Below are positions 1 through 6,673 of a stretch of 51,481 nt of DNA, piece after piece. The position numbers and the translations under genes were made by a program. This DNA is from Pseudomonas batumici (lineage in GTDB: Bacteria; Pseudomonadota; Gammaproteobacteria; Pseudomonadales; Pseudomonadaceae), in the NCBI RefSeq assembly GCF_000820515.1, contig NZ_JXDG01000015.1:1-51481 (forward strand), read 5' to 3'. The notes beneath the pieces were generated by a model. It was not told the DNA's origin, did not search any database, and saw nothing but the letters and a program-made list of their open reading frames with translations. Within the stretch, counting starts at the first letter, position 1. Each line of letters starts with the position of its first letter.

Positions 1-105
1 CAGGCACGACTCGGTCGTAGCCAGTAATGAGGAAACGGATTCGACAGGTTCAACCGATCAGGTTGAGTTAAAGGGCAAACCCTACAGTTAAAAACTGCAG
101 GGGGC

Positions 106-150
106 GGTGGCTTGTAACCTTGACTTGAGACCGGCTAATGGGTGTCCCCA
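106..150 (-). repeat. Dispersed 40-bp repeat, copy A
   Basis: Read on the minus strand this matches the elements at 5823-5866 and 6575-6614, sharing ACACCCATTAGCCGG, a GTCTC core and GTCAAGGTTAC. This copy is inverted relative to the other two. It abuts the broken methyltransferase gene. No ORF covers it. It may be the end of a lost mobile element; its identity is unknown. Confidence 0.6.
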
Positions 151-177
151 TTTTTCGTCCCCATTTTTCTCATTTTT

Positions 178-504
178 CTGTCAACTGCATCTGCAAGCTC
201 CACGTATTTGATTGTGAGGGTGCCCCGGGGAACCTGCCAGGTCTTCTCGCATGCCAGCAACCAGGAAGTTCTGGCATGAAGTGCCGCCCACCAAGACGTC
301 TGGCGCTGGGATTTTACCGGCCAGCACCTTGGCGGCGAGCCGGGTCATATCGCCGAGGTTCGGCGTATTGGGGCAGTGGTGGGCCAAGACGGCCGAGAGA
401 AACGCTTCGATTTCGGAGAACTAGGTGGAGAGTATGCCCAGCGGGTGCCAGGCCAGCGTCGCAGCTTCAGTGCCGCTGCAGATGCTTCCGTAGGTGATGG
501 GCAT
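178..504 (-). pseudogene. C5 DNA-cytosine methyltransferase N-terminal remnant
   Basis: From ATG at 504 the minus strand reads MPITYGSICSGTEAATLAWH, the SAM-binding motif I region of phage/island Dcm-type methyltransferases (usual form GSICSGIEAA). An in-frame TAG follows at the position expected for the conserved FSEIEAF stretch. The frame then continues with LGDMTRLAAKVLAGKIPAPD and VGGTSCQNF, the motif IV region where the catalytic PCQ has become SCQ. Near 225 a frameshift is needed to continue into RGTLTIKYVELADAVD. The rest of the enzyme is missing. A nonsense mutation, a frameshift, a changed active-site neighbour and the deletion make this a dead fragment. Confidence 0.75.
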
Positions 505-534
505 GAATGATCCTCGCTGGCTGGCGTGAAGTGT

Positions 535-583
535 GTTTGTGGGCTATTGGTTGATGGACCGGCATGAGTCCGGATCAGGGAGA
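535..583 (+). repeat. Orphan-gene leader repeat, copy 1
   Basis: This begins GTTTGTGGGCTATTGGTTGA, continues into the short inverted repeat CCGG-CATGAGT-CCGG, and ends in an AGGGAG ribosome binding site 6 bases before the ATG at 590. Related sequences lie at 896-945, 2309-2358 and 3141-3190, each directly before a different small gene. Confidence 0.65.
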
Positions 584-589
584 AAAAAT

Positions 590-844
590 ATGTTTGTGGG
601 ATTAGCAGATCGCCCTTCGTTTGATTACAACGATTCAAAACACGGCGCAAAATTTCATCTCACCTTTCGCTGGGGGGCAGACAGCGACCCAGTGCCGACG
701 ACTGTTGTGGTACTGGCTTATTCTGAGGGTGGTAAAACCAATTACGTGGCAGACATCCTGAGCGATTCTTGGGCCACCTTGGATGATGCTGTTGCAGATG
801 GAGAAAAAGCTGCTGACAAATTTTCCGAACGACATTGGGTGTAG
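590..844 (+). CDS. Small orphan protein (84 aa)
   Basis: This protein is not recognised. It runs MFVGLADRPSFDYNDSKHGA at the start and is acidic and soluble, with no signal peptide or membrane segment. The start at 590 is chosen over an upstream in-frame ATG at 533 because 590 has a clear AGGGAG site 6 bases away and because the upstream part lies inside the leader repeat shared with other genes. The central region (FHLTFRWGADSDP..TTVVVLAYSEGG) suggests a small beta-rich fold. It is the first of four small genes carried behind the same leader. Confidence 0.6.
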   Translation: MFVGLADRPSFDYNDSKHGAKFHLTFRWGADSDPVPTTVVVLAYSEGGKTNYVADILSDSWATLDDAVADGEKAADKFSERHWV

Positions 845-895
845 AGCTATTGCGAGTTGGTTTCTATGGCTGGTCTTCGCCGGCTGGCGTGATTA

Positions 896-945
896 GTTGA
901 AGTGGGCTATTGCTTGATGGCCCGGCATGAGGCTGGATGAGGGAG
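896..945 (+). repeat. Orphan-gene leader repeat, copy 2
   Basis: It shares AGTGGGCTATTGCTTGATGG, CCCGGCATGAGGCTGG and GATGAGGGAG with copy 1. The AGGGAG serves as ribosome binding site for the gene at 952. The stretch before it (GGCTGGCGTG) also resembles the one before copy 1. Confidence 0.65.
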
Positions 946-951
946 TGAAAG

Positions 952-1146
952 ATGGTGAAGTATCACGAGATGCGGGATGACGAATTCAAGCCGACATGTC
1001 CCAAGTGTGGGTATGCTGCATTTGTTGCAGTGAACAATGCCTATGTGCATCGAACTGGTCACGCTATACCGATGATTGTTTGTGCCAACCTGAACTGTCA
1101 GGCCGTGCTTGGCGTACTCCCCAAGGAGGCTGTCTGGCCTGATTGA
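952..1146 (+). CDS. Small zinc-ribbon-like orphan protein (64 aa)
   Basis: The protein has CPKCG at residues 16-20 and a second pair, CANLNC, near residue 45, the pattern of a treble-clef or zinc-ribbon metal site with unusual CxxC/CxxxC spacing. The flanks are rich in aromatic and charged residues. GGGAG lies 6 bases before the ATG. Its role is unknown; small zinc-ribbon proteins of islands often bind nucleic acid or partner proteins, but nothing here proves that. Confidence 0.65.
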   Translation: MVKYHEMRDDEFKPTCPKCGYAAFVAVNNAYVHRTGHAIPMIVCANLNCQAVLGVLPKEAVWPD

Positions 1147-1325
1147 TTAGCTGTGCTTCGTAAGCGAATTAGGTCGCTGGCACGCAGGCTAGCGGTCATT
1201 GAGGATAAGACCAGAAAGTTCAGGTTGGTCATAGGGTCGTTGAGGTAGATCGTGTTGCGCTTTTCGATGAGCTTGGGAGCATCTGCCGATGGATGATCAA
1301 TTCTGAAGAGGAGGTTGAGCGGGGT

Positions 1326-1817
1326 ATGGACGGACCTTGGATTGCTTTTGGCGGCGCTGTGATTGCTTTAGTGGGGACTATTGCTGTCGCGCTTTTGAGC
1401 CGATACACCTTGATCCAAACTTCTAAGCTGCAGATGCAACAAGCAAGGTTGAGTGTTAATGCAACCAGCTCGCTTGCACTTCTGAGTCAGCAGGCGGAAA
1501 AGGCGGCGGCCTTTTTTTCTGCCATTGAGCAGCTTGATCGGCTTACACAGGGAGAAAATTTAGATCGGGCCAATGTAAAGGCCGTTGCGGAAAAAGTGAA
1601 TATTGAATCGGCGATGCTCCAGCCGTATTTAACGAAAGATCTTGCTTCAATTGTTATGGCGCTTGCTCGTTCATATGATCAGCTTGCGGCAGCAGAAGCT
1701 GAGGCGGATATATGGGAGGCAACGAGAGATATGAAGCAGAAACGCTCAGACTTTCTATACGCCTATTTTCAAAATAGAGAGCAGTTAATTTCCTCCGCCA
1801 AACCAGCAGTTCAATAG
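1326..1817 (+). CDS. Small single-pass membrane protein with coiled-coil tail
   Basis: From the ATG at 1326 (GAGGAGG 12 bases upstream) the protein has 163 residues. A hydrophobic segment near residues 5-27 (IAFGGAVIALVGTIAVALL) would anchor it in the inner membrane, followed by a long helical, Gln/Ala-rich region with coiled-coil character facing the cytoplasm. An in-frame ATG at 1293 lacks a good ribosome binding site and would put charged residues before the anchor. The family is not recognised. Base composition is lower in GC than the core genes later in the window, in keeping with an acquired gene. Confidence 0.6.
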   Translation: MDGPWIAFGGAVIALVGTIAVALLSRYTLIQTSKLQMQQARLSVNATSSLALLSQQAEKAAAFFSAIEQLDRLTQGENLDRANVKAVAEKVNIESAMLQPYLTKDLASIVMALARSYDQLAAAEAEADIWEATRDMKQKRSDFLYAYFQNREQLISSAKPAVQ

Positions 1818-1886
1818 TGGCGAGGGGGTGAGCATTTCGAACAACGGGTGAGAGTGGGCTTGACGATGCCGATATTCCTGCATCGA

Positions 1887-2254
1887 TCAGGCTGCCTGCT
1901 CGGCCTTCACCGGCGGCCACTCCGAAAGCCCGACTTTGGGTGTCTTCGTCTTCGGATTGATGGGCGTCCACCAGCACAGCCCTGGCCCTGATGTGCATGT
2001 TGCGGTACCTCATCTTGCGTGCCAGCCAATGAACTGCTCGGCGTACTGCGGGGCGTCGAGCATAGGCGAGAGCTGGTGAGCCGTACCCCCATCATCTTCT
2101 CGGTACGCTTCTCGACCAGGGCCAGCCATTCGACTTCCGGGATCGGCTCAACGCTGCCCGGCGCCTTGGGGTTCTTCCTAGTGCCGCTGGTTTTCTTGCG
2201 AGCCTCGGCCTTGGCGACATAGAGGGTCATTCCAAACACTGCAAACGTGCTCAT
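1887..2254 (-). pseudogene. Frameshifted island-type conserved gene (MSTFAVFGMT family)
   Basis: From ATG at 2254, with GGAGA before it, the minus strand reads MSTFAVFGMTLYVAKAEARK and a Pro/Lys stretch. From memory this is the N-terminus of a conserved protein of about 120 residues carried on Pseudomonas islands. The reading frame is lost near the EKMMGV stretch. Homologous text resumes in a second frame (RKMRYRNMHIRARAVLVD) and then in a third (TPINPKTKTPKVGLSEWPPV to a stop at 1887-1889). At least two frameshifts therefore separate three recognisable pieces. The full family length is still spanned, so decay was by small indels. Confidence 0.7.
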
Positions 2255-2308
2255 GGCTTTCTCCATGCATGCGCCGCCCTCCGTGATCGGATTCGGTGGC
2301 GTGAGGTT

Positions 2309-2358
2309 GGTTTGTGGTCTATTGCTTGATGAGCCGGCATGGGGCCGGATCAGGGAGG
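2309..2358 (+). repeat. Orphan-gene leader repeat, copy 3
   Basis: It contains GTTTGTGGTCTATTGCTTGA, then GCCGGCATGGGGCCGG and ATCAGGGAGG. The similarity to copy 4 extends left to about 2262 (CTCCATGCATGCGCC and CCCTCCGTGA), which is also the 5' end of the minus-strand pseudogene. The promoter region shared with that divergent gene was therefore duplicated as a unit. Confidence 0.65.
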
Positions 2359-2362
2359 CGAT

Positions 2363-2500
2363 ATGGGAAATCAGGGCTATTGGGATTCGGTTATTGAGTT
2401 ATCCAGAAGGAGCGGCGAGTGCCACCAGGCTGGCCAACTGCTGTCTTCACGGCGCGCCTACGAGGGAGTGTCACCCGGCGCGGCGAAGCCAACGCCATGA
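2363..2500 (+). CDS. Short orphan ORF behind leader copy 3 (45 aa)
   Basis: ATG at 2363 follows GGGAGG at the same distance as in the other leader copies. The product starts MGNQGYWDSVIELSRRSGEC and ends at TGA 2498-2500. It is not recognised and may be a truncated form of a longer protein. The reasons to call it are the ribosome binding site and its place in the leader-plus-gene pattern, not its own sequence. Confidence 0.45.
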   Translation: MGNQGYWDSVIELSRRSGECHQAGQLLSSRRAYEGVSPGAAKPTP

Positions 2501-2598
2501 TGAAGTGATGGTGATCGAGCAAGCATGGAGTTCAATCGTCAACCTGCGCGGGAAACCCTGGTTCCCTGCGTTCAATCTCATCGAAACAAGGGAATGCC

Positions 2599-3087
2599 AT
2601 GGCGACTTTCGATACGAACCATGGTGGCGGAGCCACCTTTTACAAGTTCTATGTTCAAAATCACACAGCCAGTACCGGTTTGTACTATGACATCGAGATG
2701 CTGATGAACGGAACAAAATCAGAATGGCGATCTGGAATCGGGAGAGGGATTGCAAGCCCGGGAGAAACAGTGATATGCAACTTCGATCTTTATAAATCCG
2801 ACATCAATCCCCTGCAGCAATTCTCTCCAGAGCAGTTACTGCGCCAGACGCTGGAGAAAGCCAGCGTGTCCCTGTTCAATGTCAACGATACGCCTATATC
2901 ACTGTGGTTCTGGAGTGGGAATGGCAATCAGCAGTACATCAACTTTCTCAGTGGCGGCCCCGTAAGGGTTACAAGGGATAGTTCGATATTCAATGAAATC
3001 AAATTCAACCAGTACCGTTTCACGCTGGATTCTGGCGGACACAACAACGACACGCTTGATATCTTCTTCCAGCTCTACGACGCCTGA
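2599..3087 (+). CDS. Orphan protein, beta-rich (162 aa)
   Basis: The family is not recognised. The protein starts MATFDTNHGGGATFYKFYVQ and has alternating polar/aromatic strands throughout (YKFYVQNHT, YYDIEMLMNG, WFWSGNGNQQYINF, YRFTLDSGG, LDIFFQLYDA). It has no signal peptide, no membrane span and few cysteines, so it looks like a soluble beta-sandwich. A ribosome binding site AAGGGA sits 6 bases before the ATG. It lies inside the accessory region about 100 bases after the 45-residue ORF and about 100 before the next leader copy. Its low GC and unusual codon use relative to the later core genes suggest acquisition. Confidence 0.65.
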   Translation: MATFDTNHGGGATFYKFYVQNHTASTGLYYDIEMLMNGTKSEWRSGIGRGIASPGETVICNFDLYKSDINPLQQFSPEQLLRQTLEKASVSLFNVNDTPISLWFWSGNGNQQYINFLSGGPVRVTRDSSIFNEIKFNQYRFTLDSGGHNNDTLDIFFQLYDA

Positions 3088-3140
3088 ATCTTGATCTCCA
3101 TGCATGCGCCACCCTCCGTGACCGGTGGTGGCGTTGTTGG

Positions 3141-3190
3141 TGTTTGTGGGCTATTCCTTGGTGTCCCGACACTGGCTCAGGTCAAGGAGC
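3141..3190 (+). repeat. Orphan-gene leader repeat, copy 4
   Basis: GTTTGTGGGCTATTCCTTGG is followed by a diverged palindrome (CCCGACACTGGCTCAGG) and AAGGAG, which is the ribosome binding site of the gene at 3196. Left-hand similarity to copy 3 starts near 3097. Confidence 0.6.
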
Positions 3191-3195
3191 GAGTC

Positions 3196-3336
3196 ATGAG
3201 CAATCAAGTGCAAGTCGATGCTTTGGAGCACTTGCTGCTCTCGATCATCAAATCGAGCGAAGTGAGCATTGCGGCATACGAGATTTTCGAGAATGCACAG
3301 GCCTCACTGATGGCTAGCGCAGTAACGTGTTGCTAA
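3196..3336 (+). CDS. Small orphan protein upstream of the FYVE gene (46 aa)
   Basis: AAGGAG precedes the ATG by 6 bases. The product, MSNQVQVDALEHLLLSIIKS and onward, is predicted helical and amphipathic, ending in CC. It is not recognised. It ends 45 bases before the FYVE-domain gene in the same direction, so the two may be co-transcribed from the promoter in leader copy 4, and it could be a partner or chaperone of that protein. That last point is inference from position only. Confidence 0.55.
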   Translation: MSNQVQVDALEHLLLSIIKSSEVSIAAYEIFENAQASLMASAVTCC

Positions 3337-3381
3337 GCGGCCAAGCGATCCACCCGCCAATTTCTTCTCTCAGGACGAGCC

Positions 3382-4620
3382 ATGTTAACGGTCAACAATA
3401 TCCTTGTTTTCGACTGCACCGATGAGGGCGTGGAGCGACTGGTGCGGGAGGGAAAGATCCGGCGTTTCGCCAGCAAACTGCCCAAGGCGACATTCTGGAG
3501 CACGCATGTGGCGCCACGGCTCGCTGCCAACGAATCGGCGCTGCTCCTGCCAACGTTCAACGATTGGGTAGCAGCACCCATTGCGAGCGGCGGGCATATG
3601 CCCGGGCAATTCGTCTCCGTGTCGTCGAGCAGTCCGTTCGTACCTGCCGGGCGCCTGGACGGCGTACCTACCGGTCTGGCATTGCAAAGCACGCAGGACA
3701 AAATATTCACGTCGGTCGACGCACTGATCATCGCGCTACGAGGGCATGTTGCAGCCACGGATAACAGGCAAAAAGAAGAGCGCCTGGCGCTCGATGTCCT
3801 CGCCAACGTCAAGATGTTCGAACGCTATGTGCTGGACCGATTGATAGTGAATATCCAGAGGGCTATCACCAACAAAGAACGCAACCGCCCCGAGGGCGAG
3901 TCGTACTACGGCCCTGGCGCGACACTGGATTGGACCCGGGACATTGTCGCCTCCCTCGCAACCGAGTTGCCGCTGACCCGGTTGTATAAAAAGGTCGCCG
4001 CTATCCACGACTTCTGCCGCTGCAACAGATTCGACACGCCGAATCGGGACACGACCCGAGGTATGCGCATCGGCACCGAGAAATACAGCCTTGCGGAGGA
4101 TAACCACTGGATCGCCAACCAGCGCAGCCTGAACAACTCCATCTGGGCAGGTAAATCCGGCTCGGCGATGGATATGGTTTACGCCGCCAAGCAAATTGGC
4201 ATCAATGACGATGATAGCCTTGCCGCGCTGGCGTTCTGTATCGTCGCCTTCTTTCACTTCATGCCGACCAGCCAGAGTTCGACCCACACTTACCATGAGG
4301 TCATGACCGGCGCGACGAGCGTGCATGAAGGAATCAACACGTTCTACAAGGCTGCGGAAGTTCCCGGCGGACAGGACGTGTTTCGCCAGTTGCAAAGCCG
4401 ACCCAGTCTCTGGAAACCAGACGACAGCGTCCAACGCTGCCCTAGTTGCAATACCACCTTTGGCGTCTTCACCCGTAAGCACCACTGTCGAGCTTGCGGC
4501 GGCATCTTTTGTGCCAACTGCAGCAAAGAGACGAAGGTGGTACCAATGCCGGCTATCCGGCCGGGTAAAGCGCCCGAGACAGGGAACCTGCGGGTCTGCA
4601 AGTCCTGTGCTAGCGGCTGA
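3382..4620 (+). CDS. Protein with C-terminal FYVE-type zinc finger (412 aa)
   Basis: The last 70 residues form a complete FYVE domain: WKPD (about 344-347), CPSC, a hydrophobic turret segment FGVF, the basic signature RKHHCR, ACG, FCANCS and LRVCKSC. All eight zinc-ligand cysteines are present in the classical four-pair spacing, and all three motifs (WxxD, R(R/K)HHCR, RVC) that bind phosphatidylinositol 3-phosphate in eukaryotes are intact. The pattern closely resembles EEA1. The first 340 residues are mostly helical and not recognised; no secretion signal or membrane span is evident. The start is supported by AGGACGAG before the ATG. FYVE domains are rare in bacteria, so the protein could act on host endosomes after delivery, or be a zinc domain kept for another use. 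Confidence 0.8.
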   Translation: MLTVNNILVFDCTDEGVERLVREGKIRRFASKLPKATFWSTHVAPRLAANESALLLPTFNDWVAAPIASGGHMPGQFVSVSSSSPFVPAGRLDGVPTGLALQSTQDKIFTSVDALIIALRGHVAATDNRQKEERLALDVLANVKMFERYVLDRLIVNIQRAITNKERNRPEGESYYGPGATLDWTRDIVASLATELPLTRLYKKVAAIHDFCRCNRFDTPNRDTTRGMRIGTEKYSLAEDNHWIANQRSLNNSIWAGKSGSAMDMVYAAKQIGINDDDSLAALAFCIVAFFHFMPTSQSSTHTYHEVMTGATSVHEGINTFYKAAEVPGGQDVFRQLQSRPSLWKPDDSVQRCPSCNTTFGVFTRKHHCRACGGIFCANCSKETKVVPMPAIRPGKAPETGNLRVCKSCASG

Positions 4621-4667
4621 TTGCCGCCAAGTCCTACTCTGGATCGTAATGCTGTTCACTTAAGCAA

Positions 4668-4692
4668 TTTGGGGCCGCTTTGCAGCCCCAAA
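4668..4692 (+). terminator. Intrinsic terminator after the FYVE gene
   Basis: The stem TTTGGGGC / GCCCCAAA has a 9-base loop, 48 bases after the stop codon. The A/T-rich flanks on both sides would let it work in either direction. Confidence 0.6.
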
Positions 4693-5051
4693 ACAGGCAA
4701 ATCAACCTTAAGAGGGTAAAGGGGACACCCATTTTTCACGGCTTACAACCGGGCGCAGGCAATGAGTTTGTCCAGGCAATCGGCAGGGCTGCACGGAACT
4801 GCGCAGGCGTCGAATCTCTGCAGTTGACCAGGCATTCATCGTCGACCGGAGCACCTTCGTCCTCAGGCTCTCCTGATGGCTTGCCGGGTCGCGCTCCACT
4901 GTTGGATATTTCCTAAATTTCTTAAGGTAAGGAAAAAACGTTATTGGACTTTTGGAAGTGGCGTTGTAAAACAACAGATGCATGACCTTTGCTTGAAGGC
5001 CAATGCATCGCCATTTGCTCAAATGGAAATCGCCCAACATTGAGCTGGGCA
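4693..5051. other. Gene-poor accessory stretch
   Basis: No convincing gene is seen. GGGGACACCCATTTTTC at about 4717 resembles the edge of the dispersed repeat and the GGTGTCCCCATTTTTC at 143, as in transposase-flanking remnants. The minus strand has an open frame from about 4915 to 4745 without recognisable motifs. From 4915 to 5040 the sequence is AT-rich. Confidence 0.4.
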
Positions 5052-5142
5052 TTGATCAATGAGCCTGACTGCCAGTACAGGGATAAGTAGCTGCGACTTT
5101 GGCCAACTGCTCGCGCACCAGCGCAGAGGGCTCATTGATCAA
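5052..5142. repeat. 91-bp segment bounded by perfect 14-bp inverted repeats
   Basis: TTGATCAATGAGCC at 5052-5065 and GGCTCATTGATCAA at 5129-5142 are exact reverse complements. The 63 bases between them are open on the minus strand and carry the end of a short frame (LVREQLAKVAATYPCTG). This could be a small non-autonomous mobile element or a long-loop hairpin. Confidence 0.45.
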
Positions 5143-5166
5143 CACTCTTCTGCAAGTTGATCCTTT

Positions 5167-5392
5167 CTAACCAAAAATATCGCGCGGTACAGGCCTGTCG
5201 AGGTCGATGCGCTTCATGCGGCCTCCTTGGGGTATCGGGCGCCGCGGTACTCTGGACGCGACTGGCATCATGATCCCGGCGCGGTCCAGCCTCCAGCAGT
5301 AGCCGCTGTCGTCGGTGCGCCAGAGGGTTGCGGTGCGTGTGTTTCAGTCTCAGTACGATGAACGTGCGGCCGGGATTATTTTCTGTGGGCAT
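5167..5392 (-). pseudogene. Frameshifted small island gene
   Basis: ATG at 5392 starts MPTENNPGRTFIVLRLKH. After about 20 codons the sensible text moves to another frame: TATLWRTDDSGYCWRLDRAG, then IMMPVASRVPRRP and MKRIDLDRPVPRDIFG before TAG at 5167-5169. The phrase LWR-DDSGYCWRLD-AG is, from memory, typical of small hypothetical proteins on Pseudomonas islands. The uninterrupted frame-1 product of 86 residues is Arg/His-rich nonsense after the shift, so a single indel has broken the gene. Confidence 0.5.
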
Positions 5393-5451
5393 AGGGGAGC
5401 CTTGGCCGGTGATCGGCTACAGTAGGTAGGTCATCGATAGGGAGATCGAAT

Positions 5452-5706
5452 ATGCAATGCTTAATTTGCCAGGCCGCCAGCGATGTTGTTCACACGACAG
5501 AAAGCTGGTCCGAGGTCAGATGCTCAGCCAAGTGTGGACACTTCAGGGTTTCAGCGAACCTTGTTGCAAAGATGAAGCTCAAGAACGAACTCTTTGACGT
5601 TGAACGAGCAAGGCGCTGGCTTGAGATGGCTCGGCATGAGGGACCGGCGCCATTGATATCGACCTACGATTACAAGGTTTCTTTATTGTGTCGCGGGATT
5701 AAATAG
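5452..5706 (+). CDS. Small cysteine-rich orphan protein (84 aa)
   Basis: CLIC at residues 3-6 and a second cysteine cluster (RCSAKCGHF, near residues 24-32) suggest a zinc-finger fold at the N-terminus. The rest is helical and charged (KMKLKNELFDVERARRWLEM). GGGAGAT lies 6-7 bases before the ATG. It ends 28 bases before a run of 13 G. The family is not recognised, but the cysteine arrangement and ribosome binding site make it a likely real gene. Confidence 0.6.
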   Translation: MQCLICQAASDVVHTTESWSEVRCSAKCGHFRVSANLVAKMKLKNELFDVERARRWLEMARHEGPAPLISTYDYKVSLLCRGIK

Positions 5707-5734
5707 CGATCTGACAGCCTGCCGAGTCGTTTTA

Positions 5735-5747
5735 GGGGGGGGGGGGG
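5735..5747 (+). repeat. Run of 13 G
   Basis: An uninterrupted tract of 13 guanines lies 28 bases after the stop codon of the gene at 5452. Such tracts are prone to slipped-strand length change and to sequencing error. It lies outside any called ORF. Confidence 0.7.
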
Positions 5748-5822
5748 CGATGAGTTCGGAATAATAGAGGACCATCTGGGCATTCGCTGGCCGGCTTGCC
5801 GCGTCAGGGGATCCACGTAAAA

Positions 5823-5866
5823 GGGGATACTCATTAGCCGGTCTCGCGTCAAGGTTACAAACCACC
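5823..5866 (+). repeat. Dispersed 40-bp repeat, copy B
   Basis: GGGGATACTCATTAGCCGG, GTCTCGCGTC and AAGGTTACAAACCACC match copy A (reverse strand, 106-150) and copy C (6575-6614). Confidence 0.6.
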
Positions 5867-6023
5867 TGTTTCGCAGCAAGGGGTAACTCATTCTCAGACC
5901 GAATTGATGGGTGATCAGGACTGAGTGCTTGGTGTCGGCGGCATTTTTCGGTCAACCTTGCTTCGGTACGACAACAGCCCTCTATACTCACGTTTCTTAC
6001 ATGGGGCGAGGTCAGGCGACATT

Positions 6024-6545
6024 ATGATTGGTGAGGAGGAAAAGAAGGAGGAGGCGCCAAAAGCTCCTACCATAATGAACGAGGAACAGCGGATCGCGTA
6101 TCTTAACGGCGTGGTTACTGGAAGCATAGCTATTGGAAATGCTATAGCGACAAATCGACATATAAACGTTTGGTTGGTGAGGGGTGGAGGACAGGAGGGC
6201 TGTTTAGCTGCGATCAATGCTGGCACCGCTGGTGGAGAGCCTGAAAACGAGGCCTGCGGGAGCCCCACGCCAGAGCAGGTGCGTAGCCAGGTAGGTGGCT
6301 CGCGACCCGGAGTTCCTCAAGAAAAACTGCCTGAATTTACTTCCGTTCCGCAAAACTCGGCCAAATGGGCGCGGCGCGGCGGGTGGCTTCTTGTAGAAAT
6401 CAATACCCAATATCTGGCGCGTGGAGACGGTCTTGAGAGTGGCTGGATCTGCTTAAAGTCGGCACCGCTTGTCAAGGCAAAATACATCCCACATCCTAAT
6501 CCGATTGTCGCTGTCGGAGGCAAACCGCTACCGAACGCAGATTGA
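6024..6545 (+). CDS. Orphan protein (173 aa)
   Basis: The ORF is open from 5925, but the ATG at 6024 (MIGEEEKKEEAPKAPTIMNE) is the first start after the region shared with the dispersed repeat neighbourhood; a further ATG lies at 6075. The N-terminus is very acidic and Lys/Glu-rich, the middle Gly-rich, the C-terminus basic with a WARRGGWLLVEIN strand. No motif is recognised. The gene is flanked by copies B and C of the dispersed repeat, which suggests it was carried in with them. Confidence 0.5.
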   Translation: MIGEEEKKEEAPKAPTIMNEEQRIAYLNGVVTGSIAIGNAIATNRHINVWLVRGGGQEGCLAAINAGTAGGEPENEACGSPTPEQVRSQVGGSRPGVPQEKLPEFTSVPQNSAKWARRGGWLLVEINTQYLARGDGLESGWICLKSAPLVKAKYIPHPNPIVAVGGKPLPNAD

Positions 6546-6574
6546 TGTTTGGTGATGCAAAAATAGACCGCAAC

Positions 6575-6614
6575 AGGGCACACCCATTAGCCAGCCTCGC
6601 GTCAAGGTACCTGT
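6575..6614 (+). repeat. Dispersed 40-bp repeat, copy C
   Basis: CACACCCATTAGCCAGCCTC followed by GCGTCAAGGTACC matches copies A and B with a few changes. It lies just before the lipoprotein gene at 6674 and may contribute to its upstream region. Confidence 0.55.
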
Positions 6615-6673
6615 TAAAGGCGACGGGATAGTGGCCTTTTGCTAAAGTCCGTTTTTTGCATGGATGGAATCAG

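Noticed and set aside
1..100. Possible tmRNA or attachment-site end at the window edge
   Set aside because: The first bases were compared by eye with tmRNA and tRNA 3' ends; no acceptor stem or TPsiC arm was found.
138..497. 119-codon plus-strand ORF
   Set aside because: It lies antisense to the methyltransferase remnant, is Arg/Pro-rich with no motif, and has no ribosome binding site.
4708..5052. 114-codon minus-strand ORF in the gene-poor stretch
   Set aside because: No recognisable motif, poor start context and composition typical of chance frames. A transposase-end reading of another frame was considered but no family motif was seen.
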